Source: Symbiodinium natans
Taxonomy: Eukaryota; Sar; Dinophyceae; Suessiales; Symbiodiniaceae
Length of the DNA: 64,000 nucleotides
Assembly (NCBI GenBank): GCA_905221605.1
Contig: CAJNDS010002024.1
Coordinates: forward strand, 77,501-141,500
Reading direction: 5' to 3'
The translations under genes were made by a program, and so were the position numbers. The notes beneath the pieces are model-generated. The model made no database searches and was not told where the DNA came from. It was given only the letters and a program-made list of their open reading frames with translations. Below, one piece after another: positions 39,194-48,285 of this stretch; position 1 is the first letter of the stretch, and each line of letters begins with the position of its first letter.

Positions 39194-39406
39194 TCACCCA
39201 TTGCTGCCATAACTTGGAAAGGCGTTCAGGAAAGCGGCCACACCGCGATTCCTGAGTTCATCAGAAGCTTTCATGCTGTTCCCGAACAAGCTGTGGGCTG
39301 GAGGCGGACCGGCCTCTATGAAATTAGGGGGCCCTGTGGGTGGAGTGCTCCATCGCCGCTTCATCAAATGGCGCACCAGCTTTGTGTAATGCACCCGAGA
39401 TGCCAC
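39194..39406 (-). CDS. Possible exon
   Basis: Frame reads VHYTKLVRHLMKRRWSTPPT and MKASDELRNRGVAAFLNAFP. It lies downstream (minus sense) of the E2 gene and may contain its 3' part or another gene. Not resolved. Confidence 0.35.
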   Translation of the reverse strand: MASRVHYTKLVRHLMKRRWSTPPTGPPNFIEAGPPPAHSLFGNSMKASDELRNRGVAAFLNAFPSYGSNG

Positions 39407-39539
39407 TGCAGAGAACCAGCAGCCTGGGCTTCTTGCTGCACTTCACATTCTCCTGAACGCCTAAACTGATTTAGTTTCTTCGGGCTATTGATTGGGATCA
39501 CATGCAGGACAGGGCGGAGTCCAAGCTGGGAGCCCTAGG

Positions 39540-39653
39540 CCTAAACCCTAAACCCTAAACCCTAAACCCTAAACCAACCCTAGACCCTAGACCCTAGACC
39601 CTAGACCCTAGACCCTAGACCCTAGACCCTAGACCCTAGACCCTAAACCCTTA
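39540..39653 (-). repeat. CCCTAAA array with a homogenised CCCTAGA block
   Basis: Five CCCTAAA units, about nine consecutive CCCTAGA units, then CCCTAAA again. Confidence 0.95.
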
Positions 39654-39924
39654 ACTTAATGCCAAGTTGCCAGACGCCTCTTCTCGGACTCAGTGGCCGG
39701 AGGCTGTACGAGGCCGGTGGTGAAAGCGTCGCTGCCTTGGCACTAAAGGTTTAGGGTTTAGGGTTTAAGGTGGGGGGGGGCAGGACTTAGGGTTCAGGAC
39801 TCACAAGGGAAGAGCATGCAACCCTCAGACTCCCAGTTTCATGTCGCCGGAGTGGCAGCAAGGGGCGCGATGCAATGCAGTATGCCTGCCAAACCTTCCA
39901 AAATCACCCTGCAGCAGATCGGAC

Positions 39925-40014
39925 CCGAAACTCCTGCAAAGTAATGAGGTCCGGGCAGAACAGAGCCAGAAGTGCAACGAGGAGGCTAGCAATGGTCCAT
40001 GGAGGTTGCCAGCC
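39925..40014 (-). CDS. UBE2J: E2 exon d (WQPPW helix)
   Basis: Reads GWQPPWTIASLLVALLALFC then PDLITLQ. W-Q-P-x-W follows HPE at the family's spacing. The donor is either GA at 39933 or GT (CGG|GTCCGA) at 39924. Confidence 0.75.
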
Positions 40015-42121
40015 CTCTTCGCGTCAGCGGAGTCGGTTGAAGAGGTCTCGAGCCCTAGAGAGCCCTCCAACCTAAGCCCTACAAACCCTAGCCGACCCTA
40101 TATCATACATGCTGTAAAGCCCCCACACTTCTCGCCCTAAAGCGCCCTTAATTTTTCACCCTCTACTAAGGGTTGCCGGTTCCCAAGCCCGGGTTCTCTG
40201 CAGGTGAAACCCTTAAACCCTTTGACCAGACCTCTCAACCCTGAATCCCTCGACCCTTTGAAGCCTTAGAAGCCTTAAAAGCACCCTTTTGTGCTTGCGA
40301 GTCCTTAAAACGGGGCCGAAAGCCTTGAAGCCTTACTTGGAGGGTCATGGGGTTGGGTAACTACAGGTATACTTGGGTTTTACGGCACGAATAGGTGACA
40401 GCTGAAGCTGCGATACCCCAGTCAATGCCATCCAAAGCACTGAAACCCAAGAACCCGAAATTCGAAATGTCCTGAGGACCCGGGATGCTAAAGGGCCCTA
40501 AACCCTAAACCCTAAATCCCAAAACCCCTAAACCCTAAACCCCTACACCCCTAAACCCTGACCCTAACCCTAAACCCTAAACCCTCGGCCTCTGGATGGT
40601 AGTCCAGCTGCGTCCGGCACAGCCAGGTGTCGACCTGCTCACTCACTGTTGGAGCTTACTTCTAGGGTTCTTAAGCGGGGGGTTTAGGAGGGTATGCAAC
40701 CCAGGTTTCCCTAATACTCCCCACTACTCCCTAGGCTCCCGAAGCTTCCTTAAGGTTCCCTAGCTCCCTTAAGAACCCTATAATACATGCGTGAAGCACC
40801 CAAAGATGGTCGGGGGCTGCTTCGACGTTCAAAGTAAGACAACAAGTACCCTCATAAGTATAGCTACCCTACTTAGAATACTTCTAGCTACCCATGAGAA
40901 GGCTCAGAAGTACCCTCATAAGTATGGTTACCCTAAATAGAATACTGATAGCGACCCAGGAACTGAAGCTTCAAGTGTGGTCTTCTGTGACACAGCGATT
41001 CAGGGTCCACTGCTCATGGCCCAGCTGTGACAGCAAAGGCCCGGTTTAGGGTTGGGATGCTCCCCCTAAACCCTAAACCCTAAACCCTAAACCCTAAATT
41101 CTAAACCCTAAACCCTAAACCCTAAACCCTAAACCCTAAACCCTAAACCCTAAACCCTAAACCCTAAACCCACCCCCTCATACTAACAGCCCTTCAGAGG
41201 GATCATAGTACCCCGCTTTAGTATCCCTATGAAGGACTGCTTAGTATAAGGGGAACATCCCAAGTTCAGGGTTTACCCCTGGCCAAAACAAGGTTAACCT
41301 TTCAAGTGTGGTAGGATTCGACATACCCCAAAAGGTTAAAGGTCACCTACTCAGCTACTAAGAGACCCAAGCTGCATGCTGCACAACCACTCAGACTGAG
41401 CAAATCTCGAGGACTGCAGCGGAGTGCCTTGCGTAACTCTGAACCCGCATTCAGCGAGAAGAAAGAAACACTTAAAACCCAAACCCTGGGCCCTCAATCT
41501 TACCCCTGCCCCCCACCCCCGCCCCCTCCCAAAGACTCAAAAAAGACCGCATCGAGCTAAGCACACCTGAAATCGGCCATTGGGAGTGCGAAAGCGGACC
41601 AAGGGCGGCTCAAACGGATATTCCTCCAAACTCAGGCAAATTCTCTCACGGTTTGGGATGAGGGTTGAGCGTTTAGCTTTTTTGCCACTTGCTTAGCTGA
41701 CACTTGTGTGTGTGTGTGTGTGCCTCCCGTCGTGCGCTTCTCGATGTGTGACACGGGTTTTTGCCACCTGCCTAGCAGCCTCGCACCACACTGCAGGGAT
41801 GCAATAGACGTTTAGGGTTAAGGGTTCAGGGGTGCCGAACTCAAGCAATTCGGGCTCAGGGTTTGCATGAACAGGTTTGATGCAGCTACGGATCAATGCT
41901 TGCTACAAAGTACATGTAGCATACCTTTCGTTCATAGTGAGCAACCGTACAAAGGGTTTAGGGGGTAGGGACGGCTTTAAGGTATCTTCTTCCTGAATGT
42001 AAGGGCCAGGAATATTGGGCCCCTGCGTCCTTCAGCATCTCAATCTGCCCCCAGTAGACGCCGCCGGCATACGACGTGTCCGGGGGGCCTCTGCCCCGCA
42101 AACAGAAAGCCCCCGAGGGTT
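39925..42121 (-). CDS. UBE2J: UBE2J/Ubc6-class ubiquitin-conjugating enzyme (E2), partial, four exons
   Basis: Exons 42037-42121, 41567-41630, 40590-40634 and 39934-40014 or 39925-40014 join in phase into an E2 core. The order of motifs is that of the non-canonical ER-associated class: RGPPDTSYAGG, EEYPFEPPLVRF, the TPNGRF block that replaces HPN, the catalytic Cys in TWLC followed by DYHPE, then GWQPPWTIASLLVAL. UBE2J/UBC32 relatives share this order and spacing. E2s of this class take ubiquitin from E1 and act in ER-associated degradation, usually anchored by a C-terminal membrane helix; that helix and the N terminus were not located. Two introns need GC donors. Telomere arrays and family A and J elements fill the introns. 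Confidence in the family is high, in the ends low. Confidence 0.8.
40334..40389. mobile_element. Family B left half
   Basis: TTACTTGGAGGGTCATGGGG with one internal motif; no right end. Confidence 0.45.
40495..40582 (-). repeat. CCCTAAA array next to the catalytic E2 exon
   Basis: About eleven units, several with CCCCTAAA spacing. It begins within eight bases of exon c. Confidence 0.9.
40590..40634 (-). CDS. UBE2J: E2 exon c (catalytic cysteine)
   Basis: Fifteen codons, VDTWLCRTQLDYHPE; Cys 6 is the predicted catalytic residue. Acceptor GAGCAG|G; GC donor GAG|GCCGAG. The alternative GTTTAGGG donor seven bases on would break the frame into the next exon. Confidence 0.8.
40818..40976. mobile_element. 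Family B-related duplicated element
   Basis: AGTACCCTCATAAGTATAGC and AGTACCCTCATAAGTATGGT repeat 60 bp apart. Ends resemble family B (GACGTTCAAAGTA and GAAGCTTCAAGTG). Confidence 0.5.
40985..41040 (-). CDS. Possible exon
   Basis: Reads LLSQLGHEQWTLNRCVTED. It lies between E2 exons b and c, whose direct join is required by homology, so it is probably intronic or alternatively used. Confidence 0.2.
41064..41171 (-). repeat. CCCTAAA array inside an E2 intron
   Basis: About fifteen clean units, joined directly to a family A element. Confidence 0.95.
41173..41261. mobile_element. Family A inverted-repeat element
   Basis: CATACTAACAGCCCTTCAGA and AAGGACTGCTTAGTATAAGG pair as inner arms; right end GGGGAACATCCC. 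Confidence 0.85.
41281..41367. mobile_element. Family J element
   Basis: AAGGTTAACCTTTCAAGTG and CCCCAAAAGGTTAAAGGTC as arms. Confidence 0.6.
41567..41630 (-). CDS. UBE2J: E2 exon b (YPFEPP...TPNGRF)
   Basis: Sixty-four bases reading LEEYPFEPPLVRFRTPNGRF then Q; acceptor CCTGAG|T, donor CAG|GTGTGC, leaving phase 0. TPNGRF is the hallmark of the UBE2J class. Confidence 0.85.
41703..41723 (+). repeat. (GT)n microsatellite
   Basis: About ten GT units. Confidence 0.95.
42037..42121 (-). CDS. UBE2J: E2 exon a (GPP-DTSY strand region)
   Basis: Reads PSGAFCLRGRGPPDTSYAGG then VYWGQIE. The donor is GC (GAGAT|GCTGAAGG): only this choice gives the same residue spacing to YPFEPP as in known E2s. The acceptor (CAAAAG|AA) is less certain. 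Confidence 0.75.
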
Positions 42122-42264
42122 CTTTTGTGTGTAGCGTAGTTCTCTGTTGTGTTTGAGGTTTCAGGGTTTAGGGCTTGGGGTTCTAGAGATACCAACCTGG
42201 CAAAGATAAGCTGCAGCATGAGGTAGAAGTTAAGTCTGGAGGCAGCAAACAACAAGCTTCAACC

Positions 42265-42312
42265 TGTTGACGCCATTCCTCGGAATCCATGCGCACGCGA
42301 ACGCCAACACCT
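42265..42312 (-). CDS. Possible 5' exon of the E2 gene
   Basis: Reads VGVRVRMDSEEWRQQ between AGTAAG|GT and CAG|GTTGAA. Position suits an N-terminal E2 exon, but the phase (0) does not match the chosen start of exon a. Confidence 0.3.
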
Positions 42313-42322
42313 TACTTTCGGT

Positions 42323-42505
42323 TCAAGACTGGAAGGTCTCGATCCTCAACCTCACGACCATCACAAGGAAGCAAGGGGTGGAAGGGAAGGGGGGTGTAAG
42401 GGCCCCATACTCGTTCCTTCTGAGACTAGGATCCTCTCCCCTGTGCCTTCGATCAGGAAGTGCCATTTCAAGATGGACGAGTCCGGGCCTGGCTTGGGGC
42501 TTGTA
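42323..42505 (-). CDS. Exon-like ORF starting at a family B element
   Basis: Begins just after CCTTCAAG| of the family B element and reads ARPGLVHLEMALPDRRHRGE then DPSLRRNEYGALTPP. Ends in a stop at 42323 unless a donor is used earlier. Confidence 0.4.
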   Translation of the reverse strand, partial: YKPQARPGLVHLEMALPDRRHRGEDPSLRRNEYGALTPPFPSTPCFLVMVVRLRIETFQS

Positions 42506-42608
42506 CTTGAAGGTTCCTGAGTAGTTGTAAGTGGAGTGACAAGTAGGGTAATACAACAAGCGTATTTAGGGTACTTATATTCCTACTTACCCATGAACCT
42601 GCAAGTAG
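42506..42608. mobile_element. Family B inverted-repeat element
   Basis: GTACTTGAAGGTTCCTGAGT and TACCCATGAACCTGCAAGTA as ends. Confidence 0.8.
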
Positions 42609-42833
42609 GGTCTGTACTGTTCACGGACTTGGAGAAAAAAGAATTCCAGATGGTAGTCGGTCTCCCATGGCCCAGCTGGGTTTAGAGAGCGTTGGATGGA
42701 GGGGTGGGAGCAGCTCTCCATATCGTTTCCCTCTCTTTCCTTGCCGTCTAGCGGCAGCTCACCCGAACAAATGGCGGTGGGTCCTGGCCAAGATGGGAGG
42801 TTTAGCGTGGTGTAGGACTTATGGCAGACACAC

Positions 42834-42945
42834 CCACATGCTGTATGCACGTTTGTCGGCCATCGCACGAACAAGAAACCTCCGCTTAGCTGCAGGCACT
42901 CTCTCCACGATCAGCGCCCCTGAGCCCTTCGCCAACCGGAAACTG
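42834..42945 (-). CDS. Exon, basic, unidentified
   Basis: Reads SFRLAKGSGALIVERVPAAK then RRFLVRAMADKRAYSMW between GGTTAG|C and TGG|GTGTGT. Clearly protein-like. It could belong to the E2 gene or the preceding gene. Confidence 0.5.
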
Positions 42946-43639
42946 CTAACCCCAAACCCTACCACCCCTAGCTCCTGAAGCATACAATGCAGTTGTAGCT
43001 AATCCATTCCCTAACAATGAAAACAACCTTCTGCAAGCAAACTCCCTGGCCCCAAAACCCGGTTCGGCAGTCGCCCCTTCTCAATCTTGCCAGAATGTGG
43101 GGGAGGGGTGAAGCCTGAAACCTAGTAGCCCTAGAGCTTGAACCTGTTCTATGACTAAATAGCACTAAGCCAGCAAGCTACAAGGACGGGCTGTTTGTTC
43201 GGACACACGAAAAAGAATCCCGTTTTTGCGTGCGGGCTATGATGTCCGACCCTACACCCTGAAAAGCCTTATGAACCCTAAATACAAGCTCTCAGCCCTA
43301 CATTCGACATTCAGAAACCCTCAGCTGCACCTCAACAGCCCCTACTTGCGGCTCCAGGGCAGTTAGAAGCAGGATCAGAAGTGCCCTAAATGCGGGTTAA
43401 GGGATAGGGGTTTAGGGGTATAACCAAGGCTACCCCACTTTTTCTGCCTTGCTATGACACCCCCATCAGCAAAAACAGGAAACTGTGTGATCTACCCAAA
43501 ATGCCCACTGCAATTAAACAGTAAATAGGCCCTACATTCCGAATTTGTTTCCAACGAGGACTCTCTCAAGTGCCTGCGAGATCCCCTACCAATCTGCACA
43601 TGTAGCAACTTTAAAACCTCAACCCGTCTTTGAACCCAG

Positions 43640-43872
43640 ACTCGAAAACCAAAAAACCCTAAACACGACCAAACCCACCACCCCAAACACCCCAAACCCC
43701 CACGATCCTCAAAAACCCAAAACCCTCCCCAGAACCCCTCAGAACCTCCCCAAAACCTCCCAAAAACCCCGCAAAAACCTCAAAAGCCCCCAAAACCCAC
43801 AAAACCCGCCCAAAACACACCCCAAAACCCCAAAACAAACCCAAGAACCCCCAAAACCCCCCCAAAACACCT
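43640..43872. repeat. A/C-rich CCCAAAACCC tract
   Basis: About 230 bp almost free of G and T on the plus strand, built of AAAACCC-like units, possibly a decayed CCCTAAA or CCCCAAA array. A matching tract is at 61080-61262. Confidence 0.8.
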
Positions 43873-44011
43873 CGCAGGGTCCTTCGTCACCCCCTCCAGC
43901 TCGCGCCGCAGCCGCTGTGCCGCAGCCTTGGAGGGCGCGCCTCGGGGCCTGAGAAGGAGCCGCTTTGGTGGTTTGAGGGTTTACAGGGGGTTATAGGGGG
44001 TTTAGGGTGTT

Positions 44012-44055
44012 GGGGATGTTTCCCCTGAGACTAACAGGCCGTAGTGGGGATTGGT
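44012..44055. mobile_element. Family A element, left end only
   Basis: GGGGATGTTTCCCCTGAGACTAACAG followed by TTTAGGG-like sequence. Confidence 0.5.
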
Positions 44056-44092
44056 TTAGGGTTTATAGGGGGTTTTAGGTTTTTAGGGTTTT

Positions 44093-44190
44093 GGGGATGT
44101 TCCACCCTTATGCTGGCAACTCCTTAATAGGGACTAGAATGAGGGGGTACTCTAGTCCTTAAGGACTGTTAGTATAAGGGGGAACATCCC
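44093..44190. mobile_element. Family A inverted-repeat element
   Basis: GGGATGTTCCACCCTTATGC and GTATAAGGGGGAACATCCC as ends, 98 bp. Confidence 0.9.
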
Positions 44191-44371
44191 AATTTAGGGG
44201 TTTTAGGGTTTTGGCGTTTCGGGGTCAGGGTGTACAGCAGGGGTTTGAGGGTTTAGGGGTTGAACTGAGTTGCTTCGGGGGGTGTGGGGCGGGGTTTTAG
44301 GATGCCTTGGGCGTGTGGTATCTTGGGGTTGAGGGTTTAGGGATCCAAGAGGTTCCCTTAACATACTCCTG

Positions 44372-44707
44372 ATGTGGCCCTTCTATTCCCTTAGAGGATC
44401 TTTAAAACGGGTCGTAGAGCCCACGGGTGCAGCCTCAGGGGTTCAAGGTAAGAGTCCCATGAGAAGAGAAGTTTCGCGTGAGCTGTTGCGGGCTTGGAGC
44501 CTCGCTTGTTCAGGCCGATTCCGGCCTGCCTTACTTCGACATGTCATCCTCAACGGGCATCTTGGGCTAGTTTCTACGATCTATTTGTGTAAGGGCTTAT
44601 GCTGGGATACCGATGGTTACATTAGCAATGATTATCCTGTGCTGGTTTCACCTGTGCTGAATCTCAATGACCCCTTAGAAAACGCTTGTGAGCACTTGAG
44701 CCCTTGA
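44372..44707 (+). CDS. Plus-strand ORF, doubtful
   Basis: One hundred and eleven codons, including ELLRAWSLACSGRFRPALLR and HVILNGHLGLVSTIYLCKGL. It is the only plus-strand island where the minus strand is closed by stops, so it may be a real plus-strand exon or simply an open frame. Confidence 0.3.
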   Translation: MWPFYSLRGSLKRVVEPTGAASGVQGKSPMRREVSRELLRAWSLACSGRFRPALLRHVILNGHLGLVSTIYLCKGLCWDTDGYISNDYPVLVSPVLNLNDPLENACEHLSP

Positions 44708-45108
44708 GGTTTTACCCTAGGGTTTGGGGGACAGGATCCCTGAGGTAGTATCACGGCTATACTAGGAGTATATTGAGGCATTAATCCTTTGAGAACCCTT
44801 ACGCTCAAACACTGTTAATCCCTAAACCCCCAGGATGCGGGATCAAGTATCAAGGATAAGTCACGCCTGGAAACCAAGCAAGCTAGAGGTGTGAGTAAGA
44901 AATTCCCTAAACCGAACGTAATCTTGAACATTTCTCAGCCAATGCCTCGGCAGCTGGCGTTTGCACGATGCTGCAGACTAGCTGCTTGCAAGCAGCCGTC
45001 CAGCATCGTCGTGCACGCGCTCCTCCTAACAATCTTAATGATGCCAAAATGGTTCTCGACAGCAGTTGCCTAGACAATTCGATTCACGAGTCTCGACAAA
45101 GAGTTATA

Positions 45109-45231
45109 TACTTGGAGGCCCATGGGTAGTTATAGGCGGGGTTATGAGGAGGGTAACTATAGTGATAACTGGTTACAAGCTTTTTAAGGGAACAGATAGC
45201 CCTACTTATAACCATCCATGAACCTCCAAGC
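45109..45231. mobile_element. Family B element 12 bp from the NTase stop codon
   Basis: TACTTGGAGGCCCATGGGTA and AACCATCCATGAACCTCCAA as ends. Immediately downstream (minus sense) of the nucleotidyltransferase ORF. Confidence 0.85.
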
Positions 45232-45242
45232 GATATCATGAC

Positions 45243-46946
45243 TCATGTGCCCATCGCTTCATCTCGCCGAGCACGGCGTGCCATGAGTTTGATATCAAAT
45301 GTTCTGTCATATCTGACAGCATTGTTCTCCAAGAGTTTGCCGTGTGCGCCTTTATTAGTTGACTTTTCCTTCTCATCCAGTTTTCGCTTGTCAGGAGGAA
45401 AGTGCGTCAATCGCCAGAGTCGGGTCCAAGATGGTGTTTCTGACCAGCGATCCCACGCACCCCAGGTGTAGAACACAAATTCCGCAGTCACGGGTGGAAT
45501 GCGCAACCGCGCCACACCCAAGCGATCCAACTCAGCGTCCGTGAAACAATTGTTGCGTATACGAACTAGGTGTAGAAGTTGCACGCCTTCCTTGAATTTG
45601 AGAAGCGTTGCGCGGGCAGCCAACATGAGCTCCTTCCAGACAGTGAGCACTTCAAGCATACAAGGACGGCCCTGCATATTCCGGAGGATGCTTCGAATAC
45701 GGACAGGCTCGCACTCCGGCGACTGTCCCTTATTATCGAGTGCCACTGCCAGTGGCCCCTTGCGTCCTGGTATCTGCTGTCGCGACCCTCGCGATACATC
45801 GAACTCCTCGCAATAATTGCCCTCCTCGCACTTCCACAGATTCGCAAAAAAATCGAGGACCTGGAGAACCACTGCAGCTGGGTCGTCAACACACTCCGAG
45901 GATTCCGCTGCTAACGTTCGGGTGATGGTCTTCATCATAAAGGTTGAGCAAAGCTGAGCATCACGGAAGCACGCTAGCCATAGCTTCAGGATCACGACCG
46001 CCTCTTTTACATGCTCTGCCATCGTTACGTTCGCATCCTGTTCTGGAGAGAGTAGGAAAAGTGATGGTCGTAAAGCAAGCATGGCGCTTTCCTTCATGAC
46101 GTAGGGAGAGAAGATGTTGGACAAAATGTAGCGAAGAATCGGCTTGACACGATCTGACATTGGATAGGGGTACCTTTTTGAGGACAGTTCCTCGATGAGT
46201 TCTTCAGACACCCTCAACGCGACGGAGATGTCCACCTTGATATCCTTCCAGAACAAAGACACACCAGCACCAGCTCTGCGCCGAAGTTCGACAAAGTCGA
46301 AATGATGGCGAGAGGTTGGATCAAGTTCAAGGCTCGGCTCCGTATCAAGCCGCAAGATAAACTTGTGCAGCTTCAGGTCTTCGACTTCACGCAGTAGCAG
46401 AACAACTCTCGCAACGAGAGTTTTCACAACGAACACGACTCCAGCAAGGTCATGCAGCATGTCGTTTGGGATCCAATTGATCCCCCACTCCAAGACGATG
46501 TCTACATCTGAGCCAAAGTGCGTGGCGGTGCCGTTGCACAGTGAGCCTACCACGTGCCCGTCATCAAAGCACGGGATAGAGGTCGAAAGCACATGCTCTG
46601 CCTCCATCGTCTCTGTCCGCCAAGTAGACCGCAACACGCCCTTGATGCGGTCAGCCACTGTTCGATAGCGTGCCACCTCTGCTGCAGGCAAGCGCAGTCG
46701 GCTTCCGAGGTCGGCGATAGCACGTCTGCACTCTTCCACGGTTGCTGAGGCAGGCGGCGGAGGGTATTCAGGTGCTGCAGTTGGCTGCTGGCAAGTGCTC
46801 CAAGAATGCGAAGCATCTTCAGCAGCTTCATGGGAAGGCACATCAGGTTTGACAGGCCCGTTGCCAGTGGACCCGGGTACTCTTGCATTGTCAGGCCCTT
46901 CCACCAAGAACCTGCGGCGAAGCCCGGCGAAGGAACAACGCTGCAT
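45243..46946 (-). CDS. Nucleotidyltransferase of the OAS/cGAS/poly(A)-polymerase superfamily
   Basis: An uninterrupted 567-codon ORF, far longer than any exon in the window. Residues 134-149 (GS-x11-DVD) are the nucleotidyltransferase GS...DxD motif and Asp239 in KVDISV is the third metal ligand, so the active site is complete. Residues about 310-345 (VVILKLWLACFRDAQLCSTF) resemble the helical second domain that follows the palm in OAS1, cGAS-like and terminal nucleotidyltransferases. No zinc ribbon, PAP-associated motif or membrane segment was seen. The N-terminal 70 residues are Pro/Ser-rich; the C-terminal 50 are very basic. The ATG at 46946 follows a CTTCAG, so an upstream exon is possible. 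Intron-free structure suggests a retrogene or recent acquisition. Product (poly(A), CCA, oligoadenylate or cyclic dinucleotide) cannot be decided from the motif. Confidence 0.8.
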   Translation of the reverse strand: MQRCSFAGLRRRFLVEGPDNARVPGSTGNGPVKPDVPSHEAAEDASHSWSTCQQPTAAPEYPPPPASATVEECRRAIADLGSRLRLPAAEVARYRTVADRIKGVLRSTWRTETMEAEHVLSTSIPCFDDGHVVGSLCNGTATHFGSDVDIVLEWGINWIPNDMLHDLAGVVFVVKTLVARVVLLLREVEDLKLHKFILRLDTEPSLELDPTSRHHFDFVELRRRAGAGVSLFWKDIKVDISVALRVSEELIEELSSKRYPYPMSDRVKPILRYILSNIFSPYVMKESAMLALRPSLFLLSPEQDANVTMAEHVKEAVVILKLWLACFRDAQLCSTFMMKTITRTLAAESSECVDDPAAVVLQVLDFFANLWKCEEGNYCEEFDVSRGSRQQIPGRKGPLAVALDNKGQSPECEPVRIRSILRNMQGRPCMLEVLTVWKELMLAARATLLKFKEGVQLLHLVRIRNNCFTDAELDRLGVARLRIPPVTAEFVFYTWGAWDRWSETPSWTRLWRLTHFPPDKRKLDEKEKSTNKGAHGKLLENNAVRYDRTFDIKLMARRARRDEAMGT

Positions 46947-47134
46947 CGCCTGAAGCCCTGAACCCTACAAACCCCCCACACACGCCCGAGCCTTGCTACA
47001 GTTGAGCCCAGGAACTGTGGGTTCAGTCAGTAATTTGAAATGAACATGCATGTTTCGTGACCCTGGGGGATGAGTGAAGGGGCCCTGTGGTGCGATGGTT
47101 CTTGTCAAGCTGTGCGGGCCTTTTTTAGTCACCT

Positions 47135-47223
47135 TTCGGTTTCAGAGTCTAGGCCGTCGATGGCCTTCGCCCGCAGCATGCAGCAAGCCGTACCGCGGTG
47201 TACACGGATAATTGGCATCTAGG
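47135..47223 (-). CDS. Exon, unidentified
   Basis: Reads MPIIRVHRGTACCMLRAKAI then DGLDSETE before GAAAG|GTGACT. Could be the 5' exon of the nucleotidyltransferase gene or the last exon of the gene upstream. Confidence 0.4.
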
Positions 47224-47387
47224 GGTTGCACCTTGGACCCTTGAGGTTGTACCCTTGGGTTTTGGGGGCCCTATTAGCGAGTTGTCGTGACATCCACGAT
47301 GCTAAGCAAACTCGGAACCAACACCGCCACACCCGAGGTGAGCTCTTTGCCTTCCAGCTGAACTTAGCTTTGGAGTAGACCCTGAAA

Positions 47388-47463
47388 AAAAAGGTATATA
47401 CTTTTTAGGCATAAGTAGCTATAATAGGAACCCAGAACCAAAAAAGTATTAAAGTATGGTACG
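47388..47463. mobile_element. Short element related to family E
   Basis: GGTATATACTTTTTAGG pairs with AAAAAGTATTAAAGTATGGTAC; AGGAACCCAGAACC matches the family E core. Confidence 0.45.
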
Positions 47464-47504
47464 CCAAGACCCAGTGAAAACCACAACCATACGTTCACCC
47501 AGCA

Positions 47505-47680
47505 GCAGGAACATGAGGCCCTCGCCTCTTCACCAGGTCCATGTCCACTGCGACAGGGCCGGCCCATGAGTTGTAGTTGTCCAAGACCTTATGTTGACAT
47601 GTTCGGGGCACATGCCGGGTTTTTTCTGCAGAAACTTGTAGAAGTGCAGACGCCGCTGCGCGCTACACCCTTTCCAACAC
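47505..47680 (-). CDS. Possible exon, two competing frames
   Basis: One frame is open throughout and includes VLDNYNSWAGPVAVDMDLVK; another reads RRLHFYKFLQKKPGMCPEHV over its right half. Either way a protein-like stretch. Confidence 0.4.
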
Positions 47681-47737
47681 CAATGCCAACATCTTTGCAA
47701 GACATTTATACATATATATAAATATATAAACACACCC

Positions 47738-47783
<46 letters not shown>

Positions 47784-47796
47784 TGTGTGTGTGCGC

Positions 47797-47840
<44 letters not shown>

Positions 47841-47850
47841 GCGTCTGTCT
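47738..47850 (+). repeat. (GT)n microsatellite
   Basis: More than 45 GT units with GC interruptions. Confidence 0.95.
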
Positions 47851-47959
47851 GTGAGTCTGTGTGCGTGGTCCTGCTTTCAGCATGCTGTGCATGTGCAAGA
47901 TGGCTACAAGTATACCTGCCCTGAGCTCCTCATATGGTAGATGATTCTGGTAAATGATG

Positions 47960-48239
47960 ACCCACGTTCCTGGGCTTCCGAATCCCTTTGGCGTAGGCTT
48001 TTCTGCTGGCCCTTTTTGCAGCTTTCCTCAACCCGAAGATGCCTCCTTGTGGAGGACCGTAACTTTGACAGCCCTTTCTTGGAGATGAATTCATAGGTGT
48101 AGCTATATTGATGGCGGGTTATAGCTTTATTTAGGGTACTTGTAGAACCCAAACCTTCCAGATCCGAAAGCCAGAGCTTAAAATTCCACGCGGTGTGCCA
48201 GGGTTTCTGTTCCTTGTATCCCCGAAAAAGGACACCCAT
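47960..48239 (-). CDS. Two-exon segment with an 81-bp family B-derived intron
   Basis: The first exon (48155-48239) may start at an ATG (MGVLFRGYKEQKPWHTAWNF, then KLWLSDLE) and ends GAAG|GTTTGG. The second (about 47960-48073) starts GAAAG|GG and reads LSKLRSSTRRHLRVEESCKK then GQQKSLRQRDSEAQER. Phase 1 fits on both sides. The intron 48074-48154 carries family B motifs (TATTTAGGGTACTTGTAG, CCAAACCTTCCAG). No domain recognised; the second exon is very basic. Confidence 0.5.
48074..48154 (-). mobile_element. Diverged family B element forming an intron
   Basis: Ends TTCTTGGAGATGAATTCAT and AACCCAAACCTTCCAG. GT and AG fall within the terminal repeats. Confidence 0.6.
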
Positions 48240-48285
48240 TCTTTAGACTCACCTACATTTAAAACGGATCCCTCCCAATGGCCGT

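Noticed and set aside
40583-40634. GTTTAGGG donor for the catalytic E2 exon
   Set aside because: It would leave phase 1, while the next exon (GWQPPW) needs phase 0; the GC donor at 40589 restores family spacing.
43545-43952. 135-aa Pro/Lys/Gln-rich ORF on the plus strand
   Set aside because: It translates the A/C-rich degenerate telomere-like tract and has no complex sequence.
47740-47940. Cys/Val-rich small ORFs
   Set aside because: Translations of a (GT)n microsatellite.
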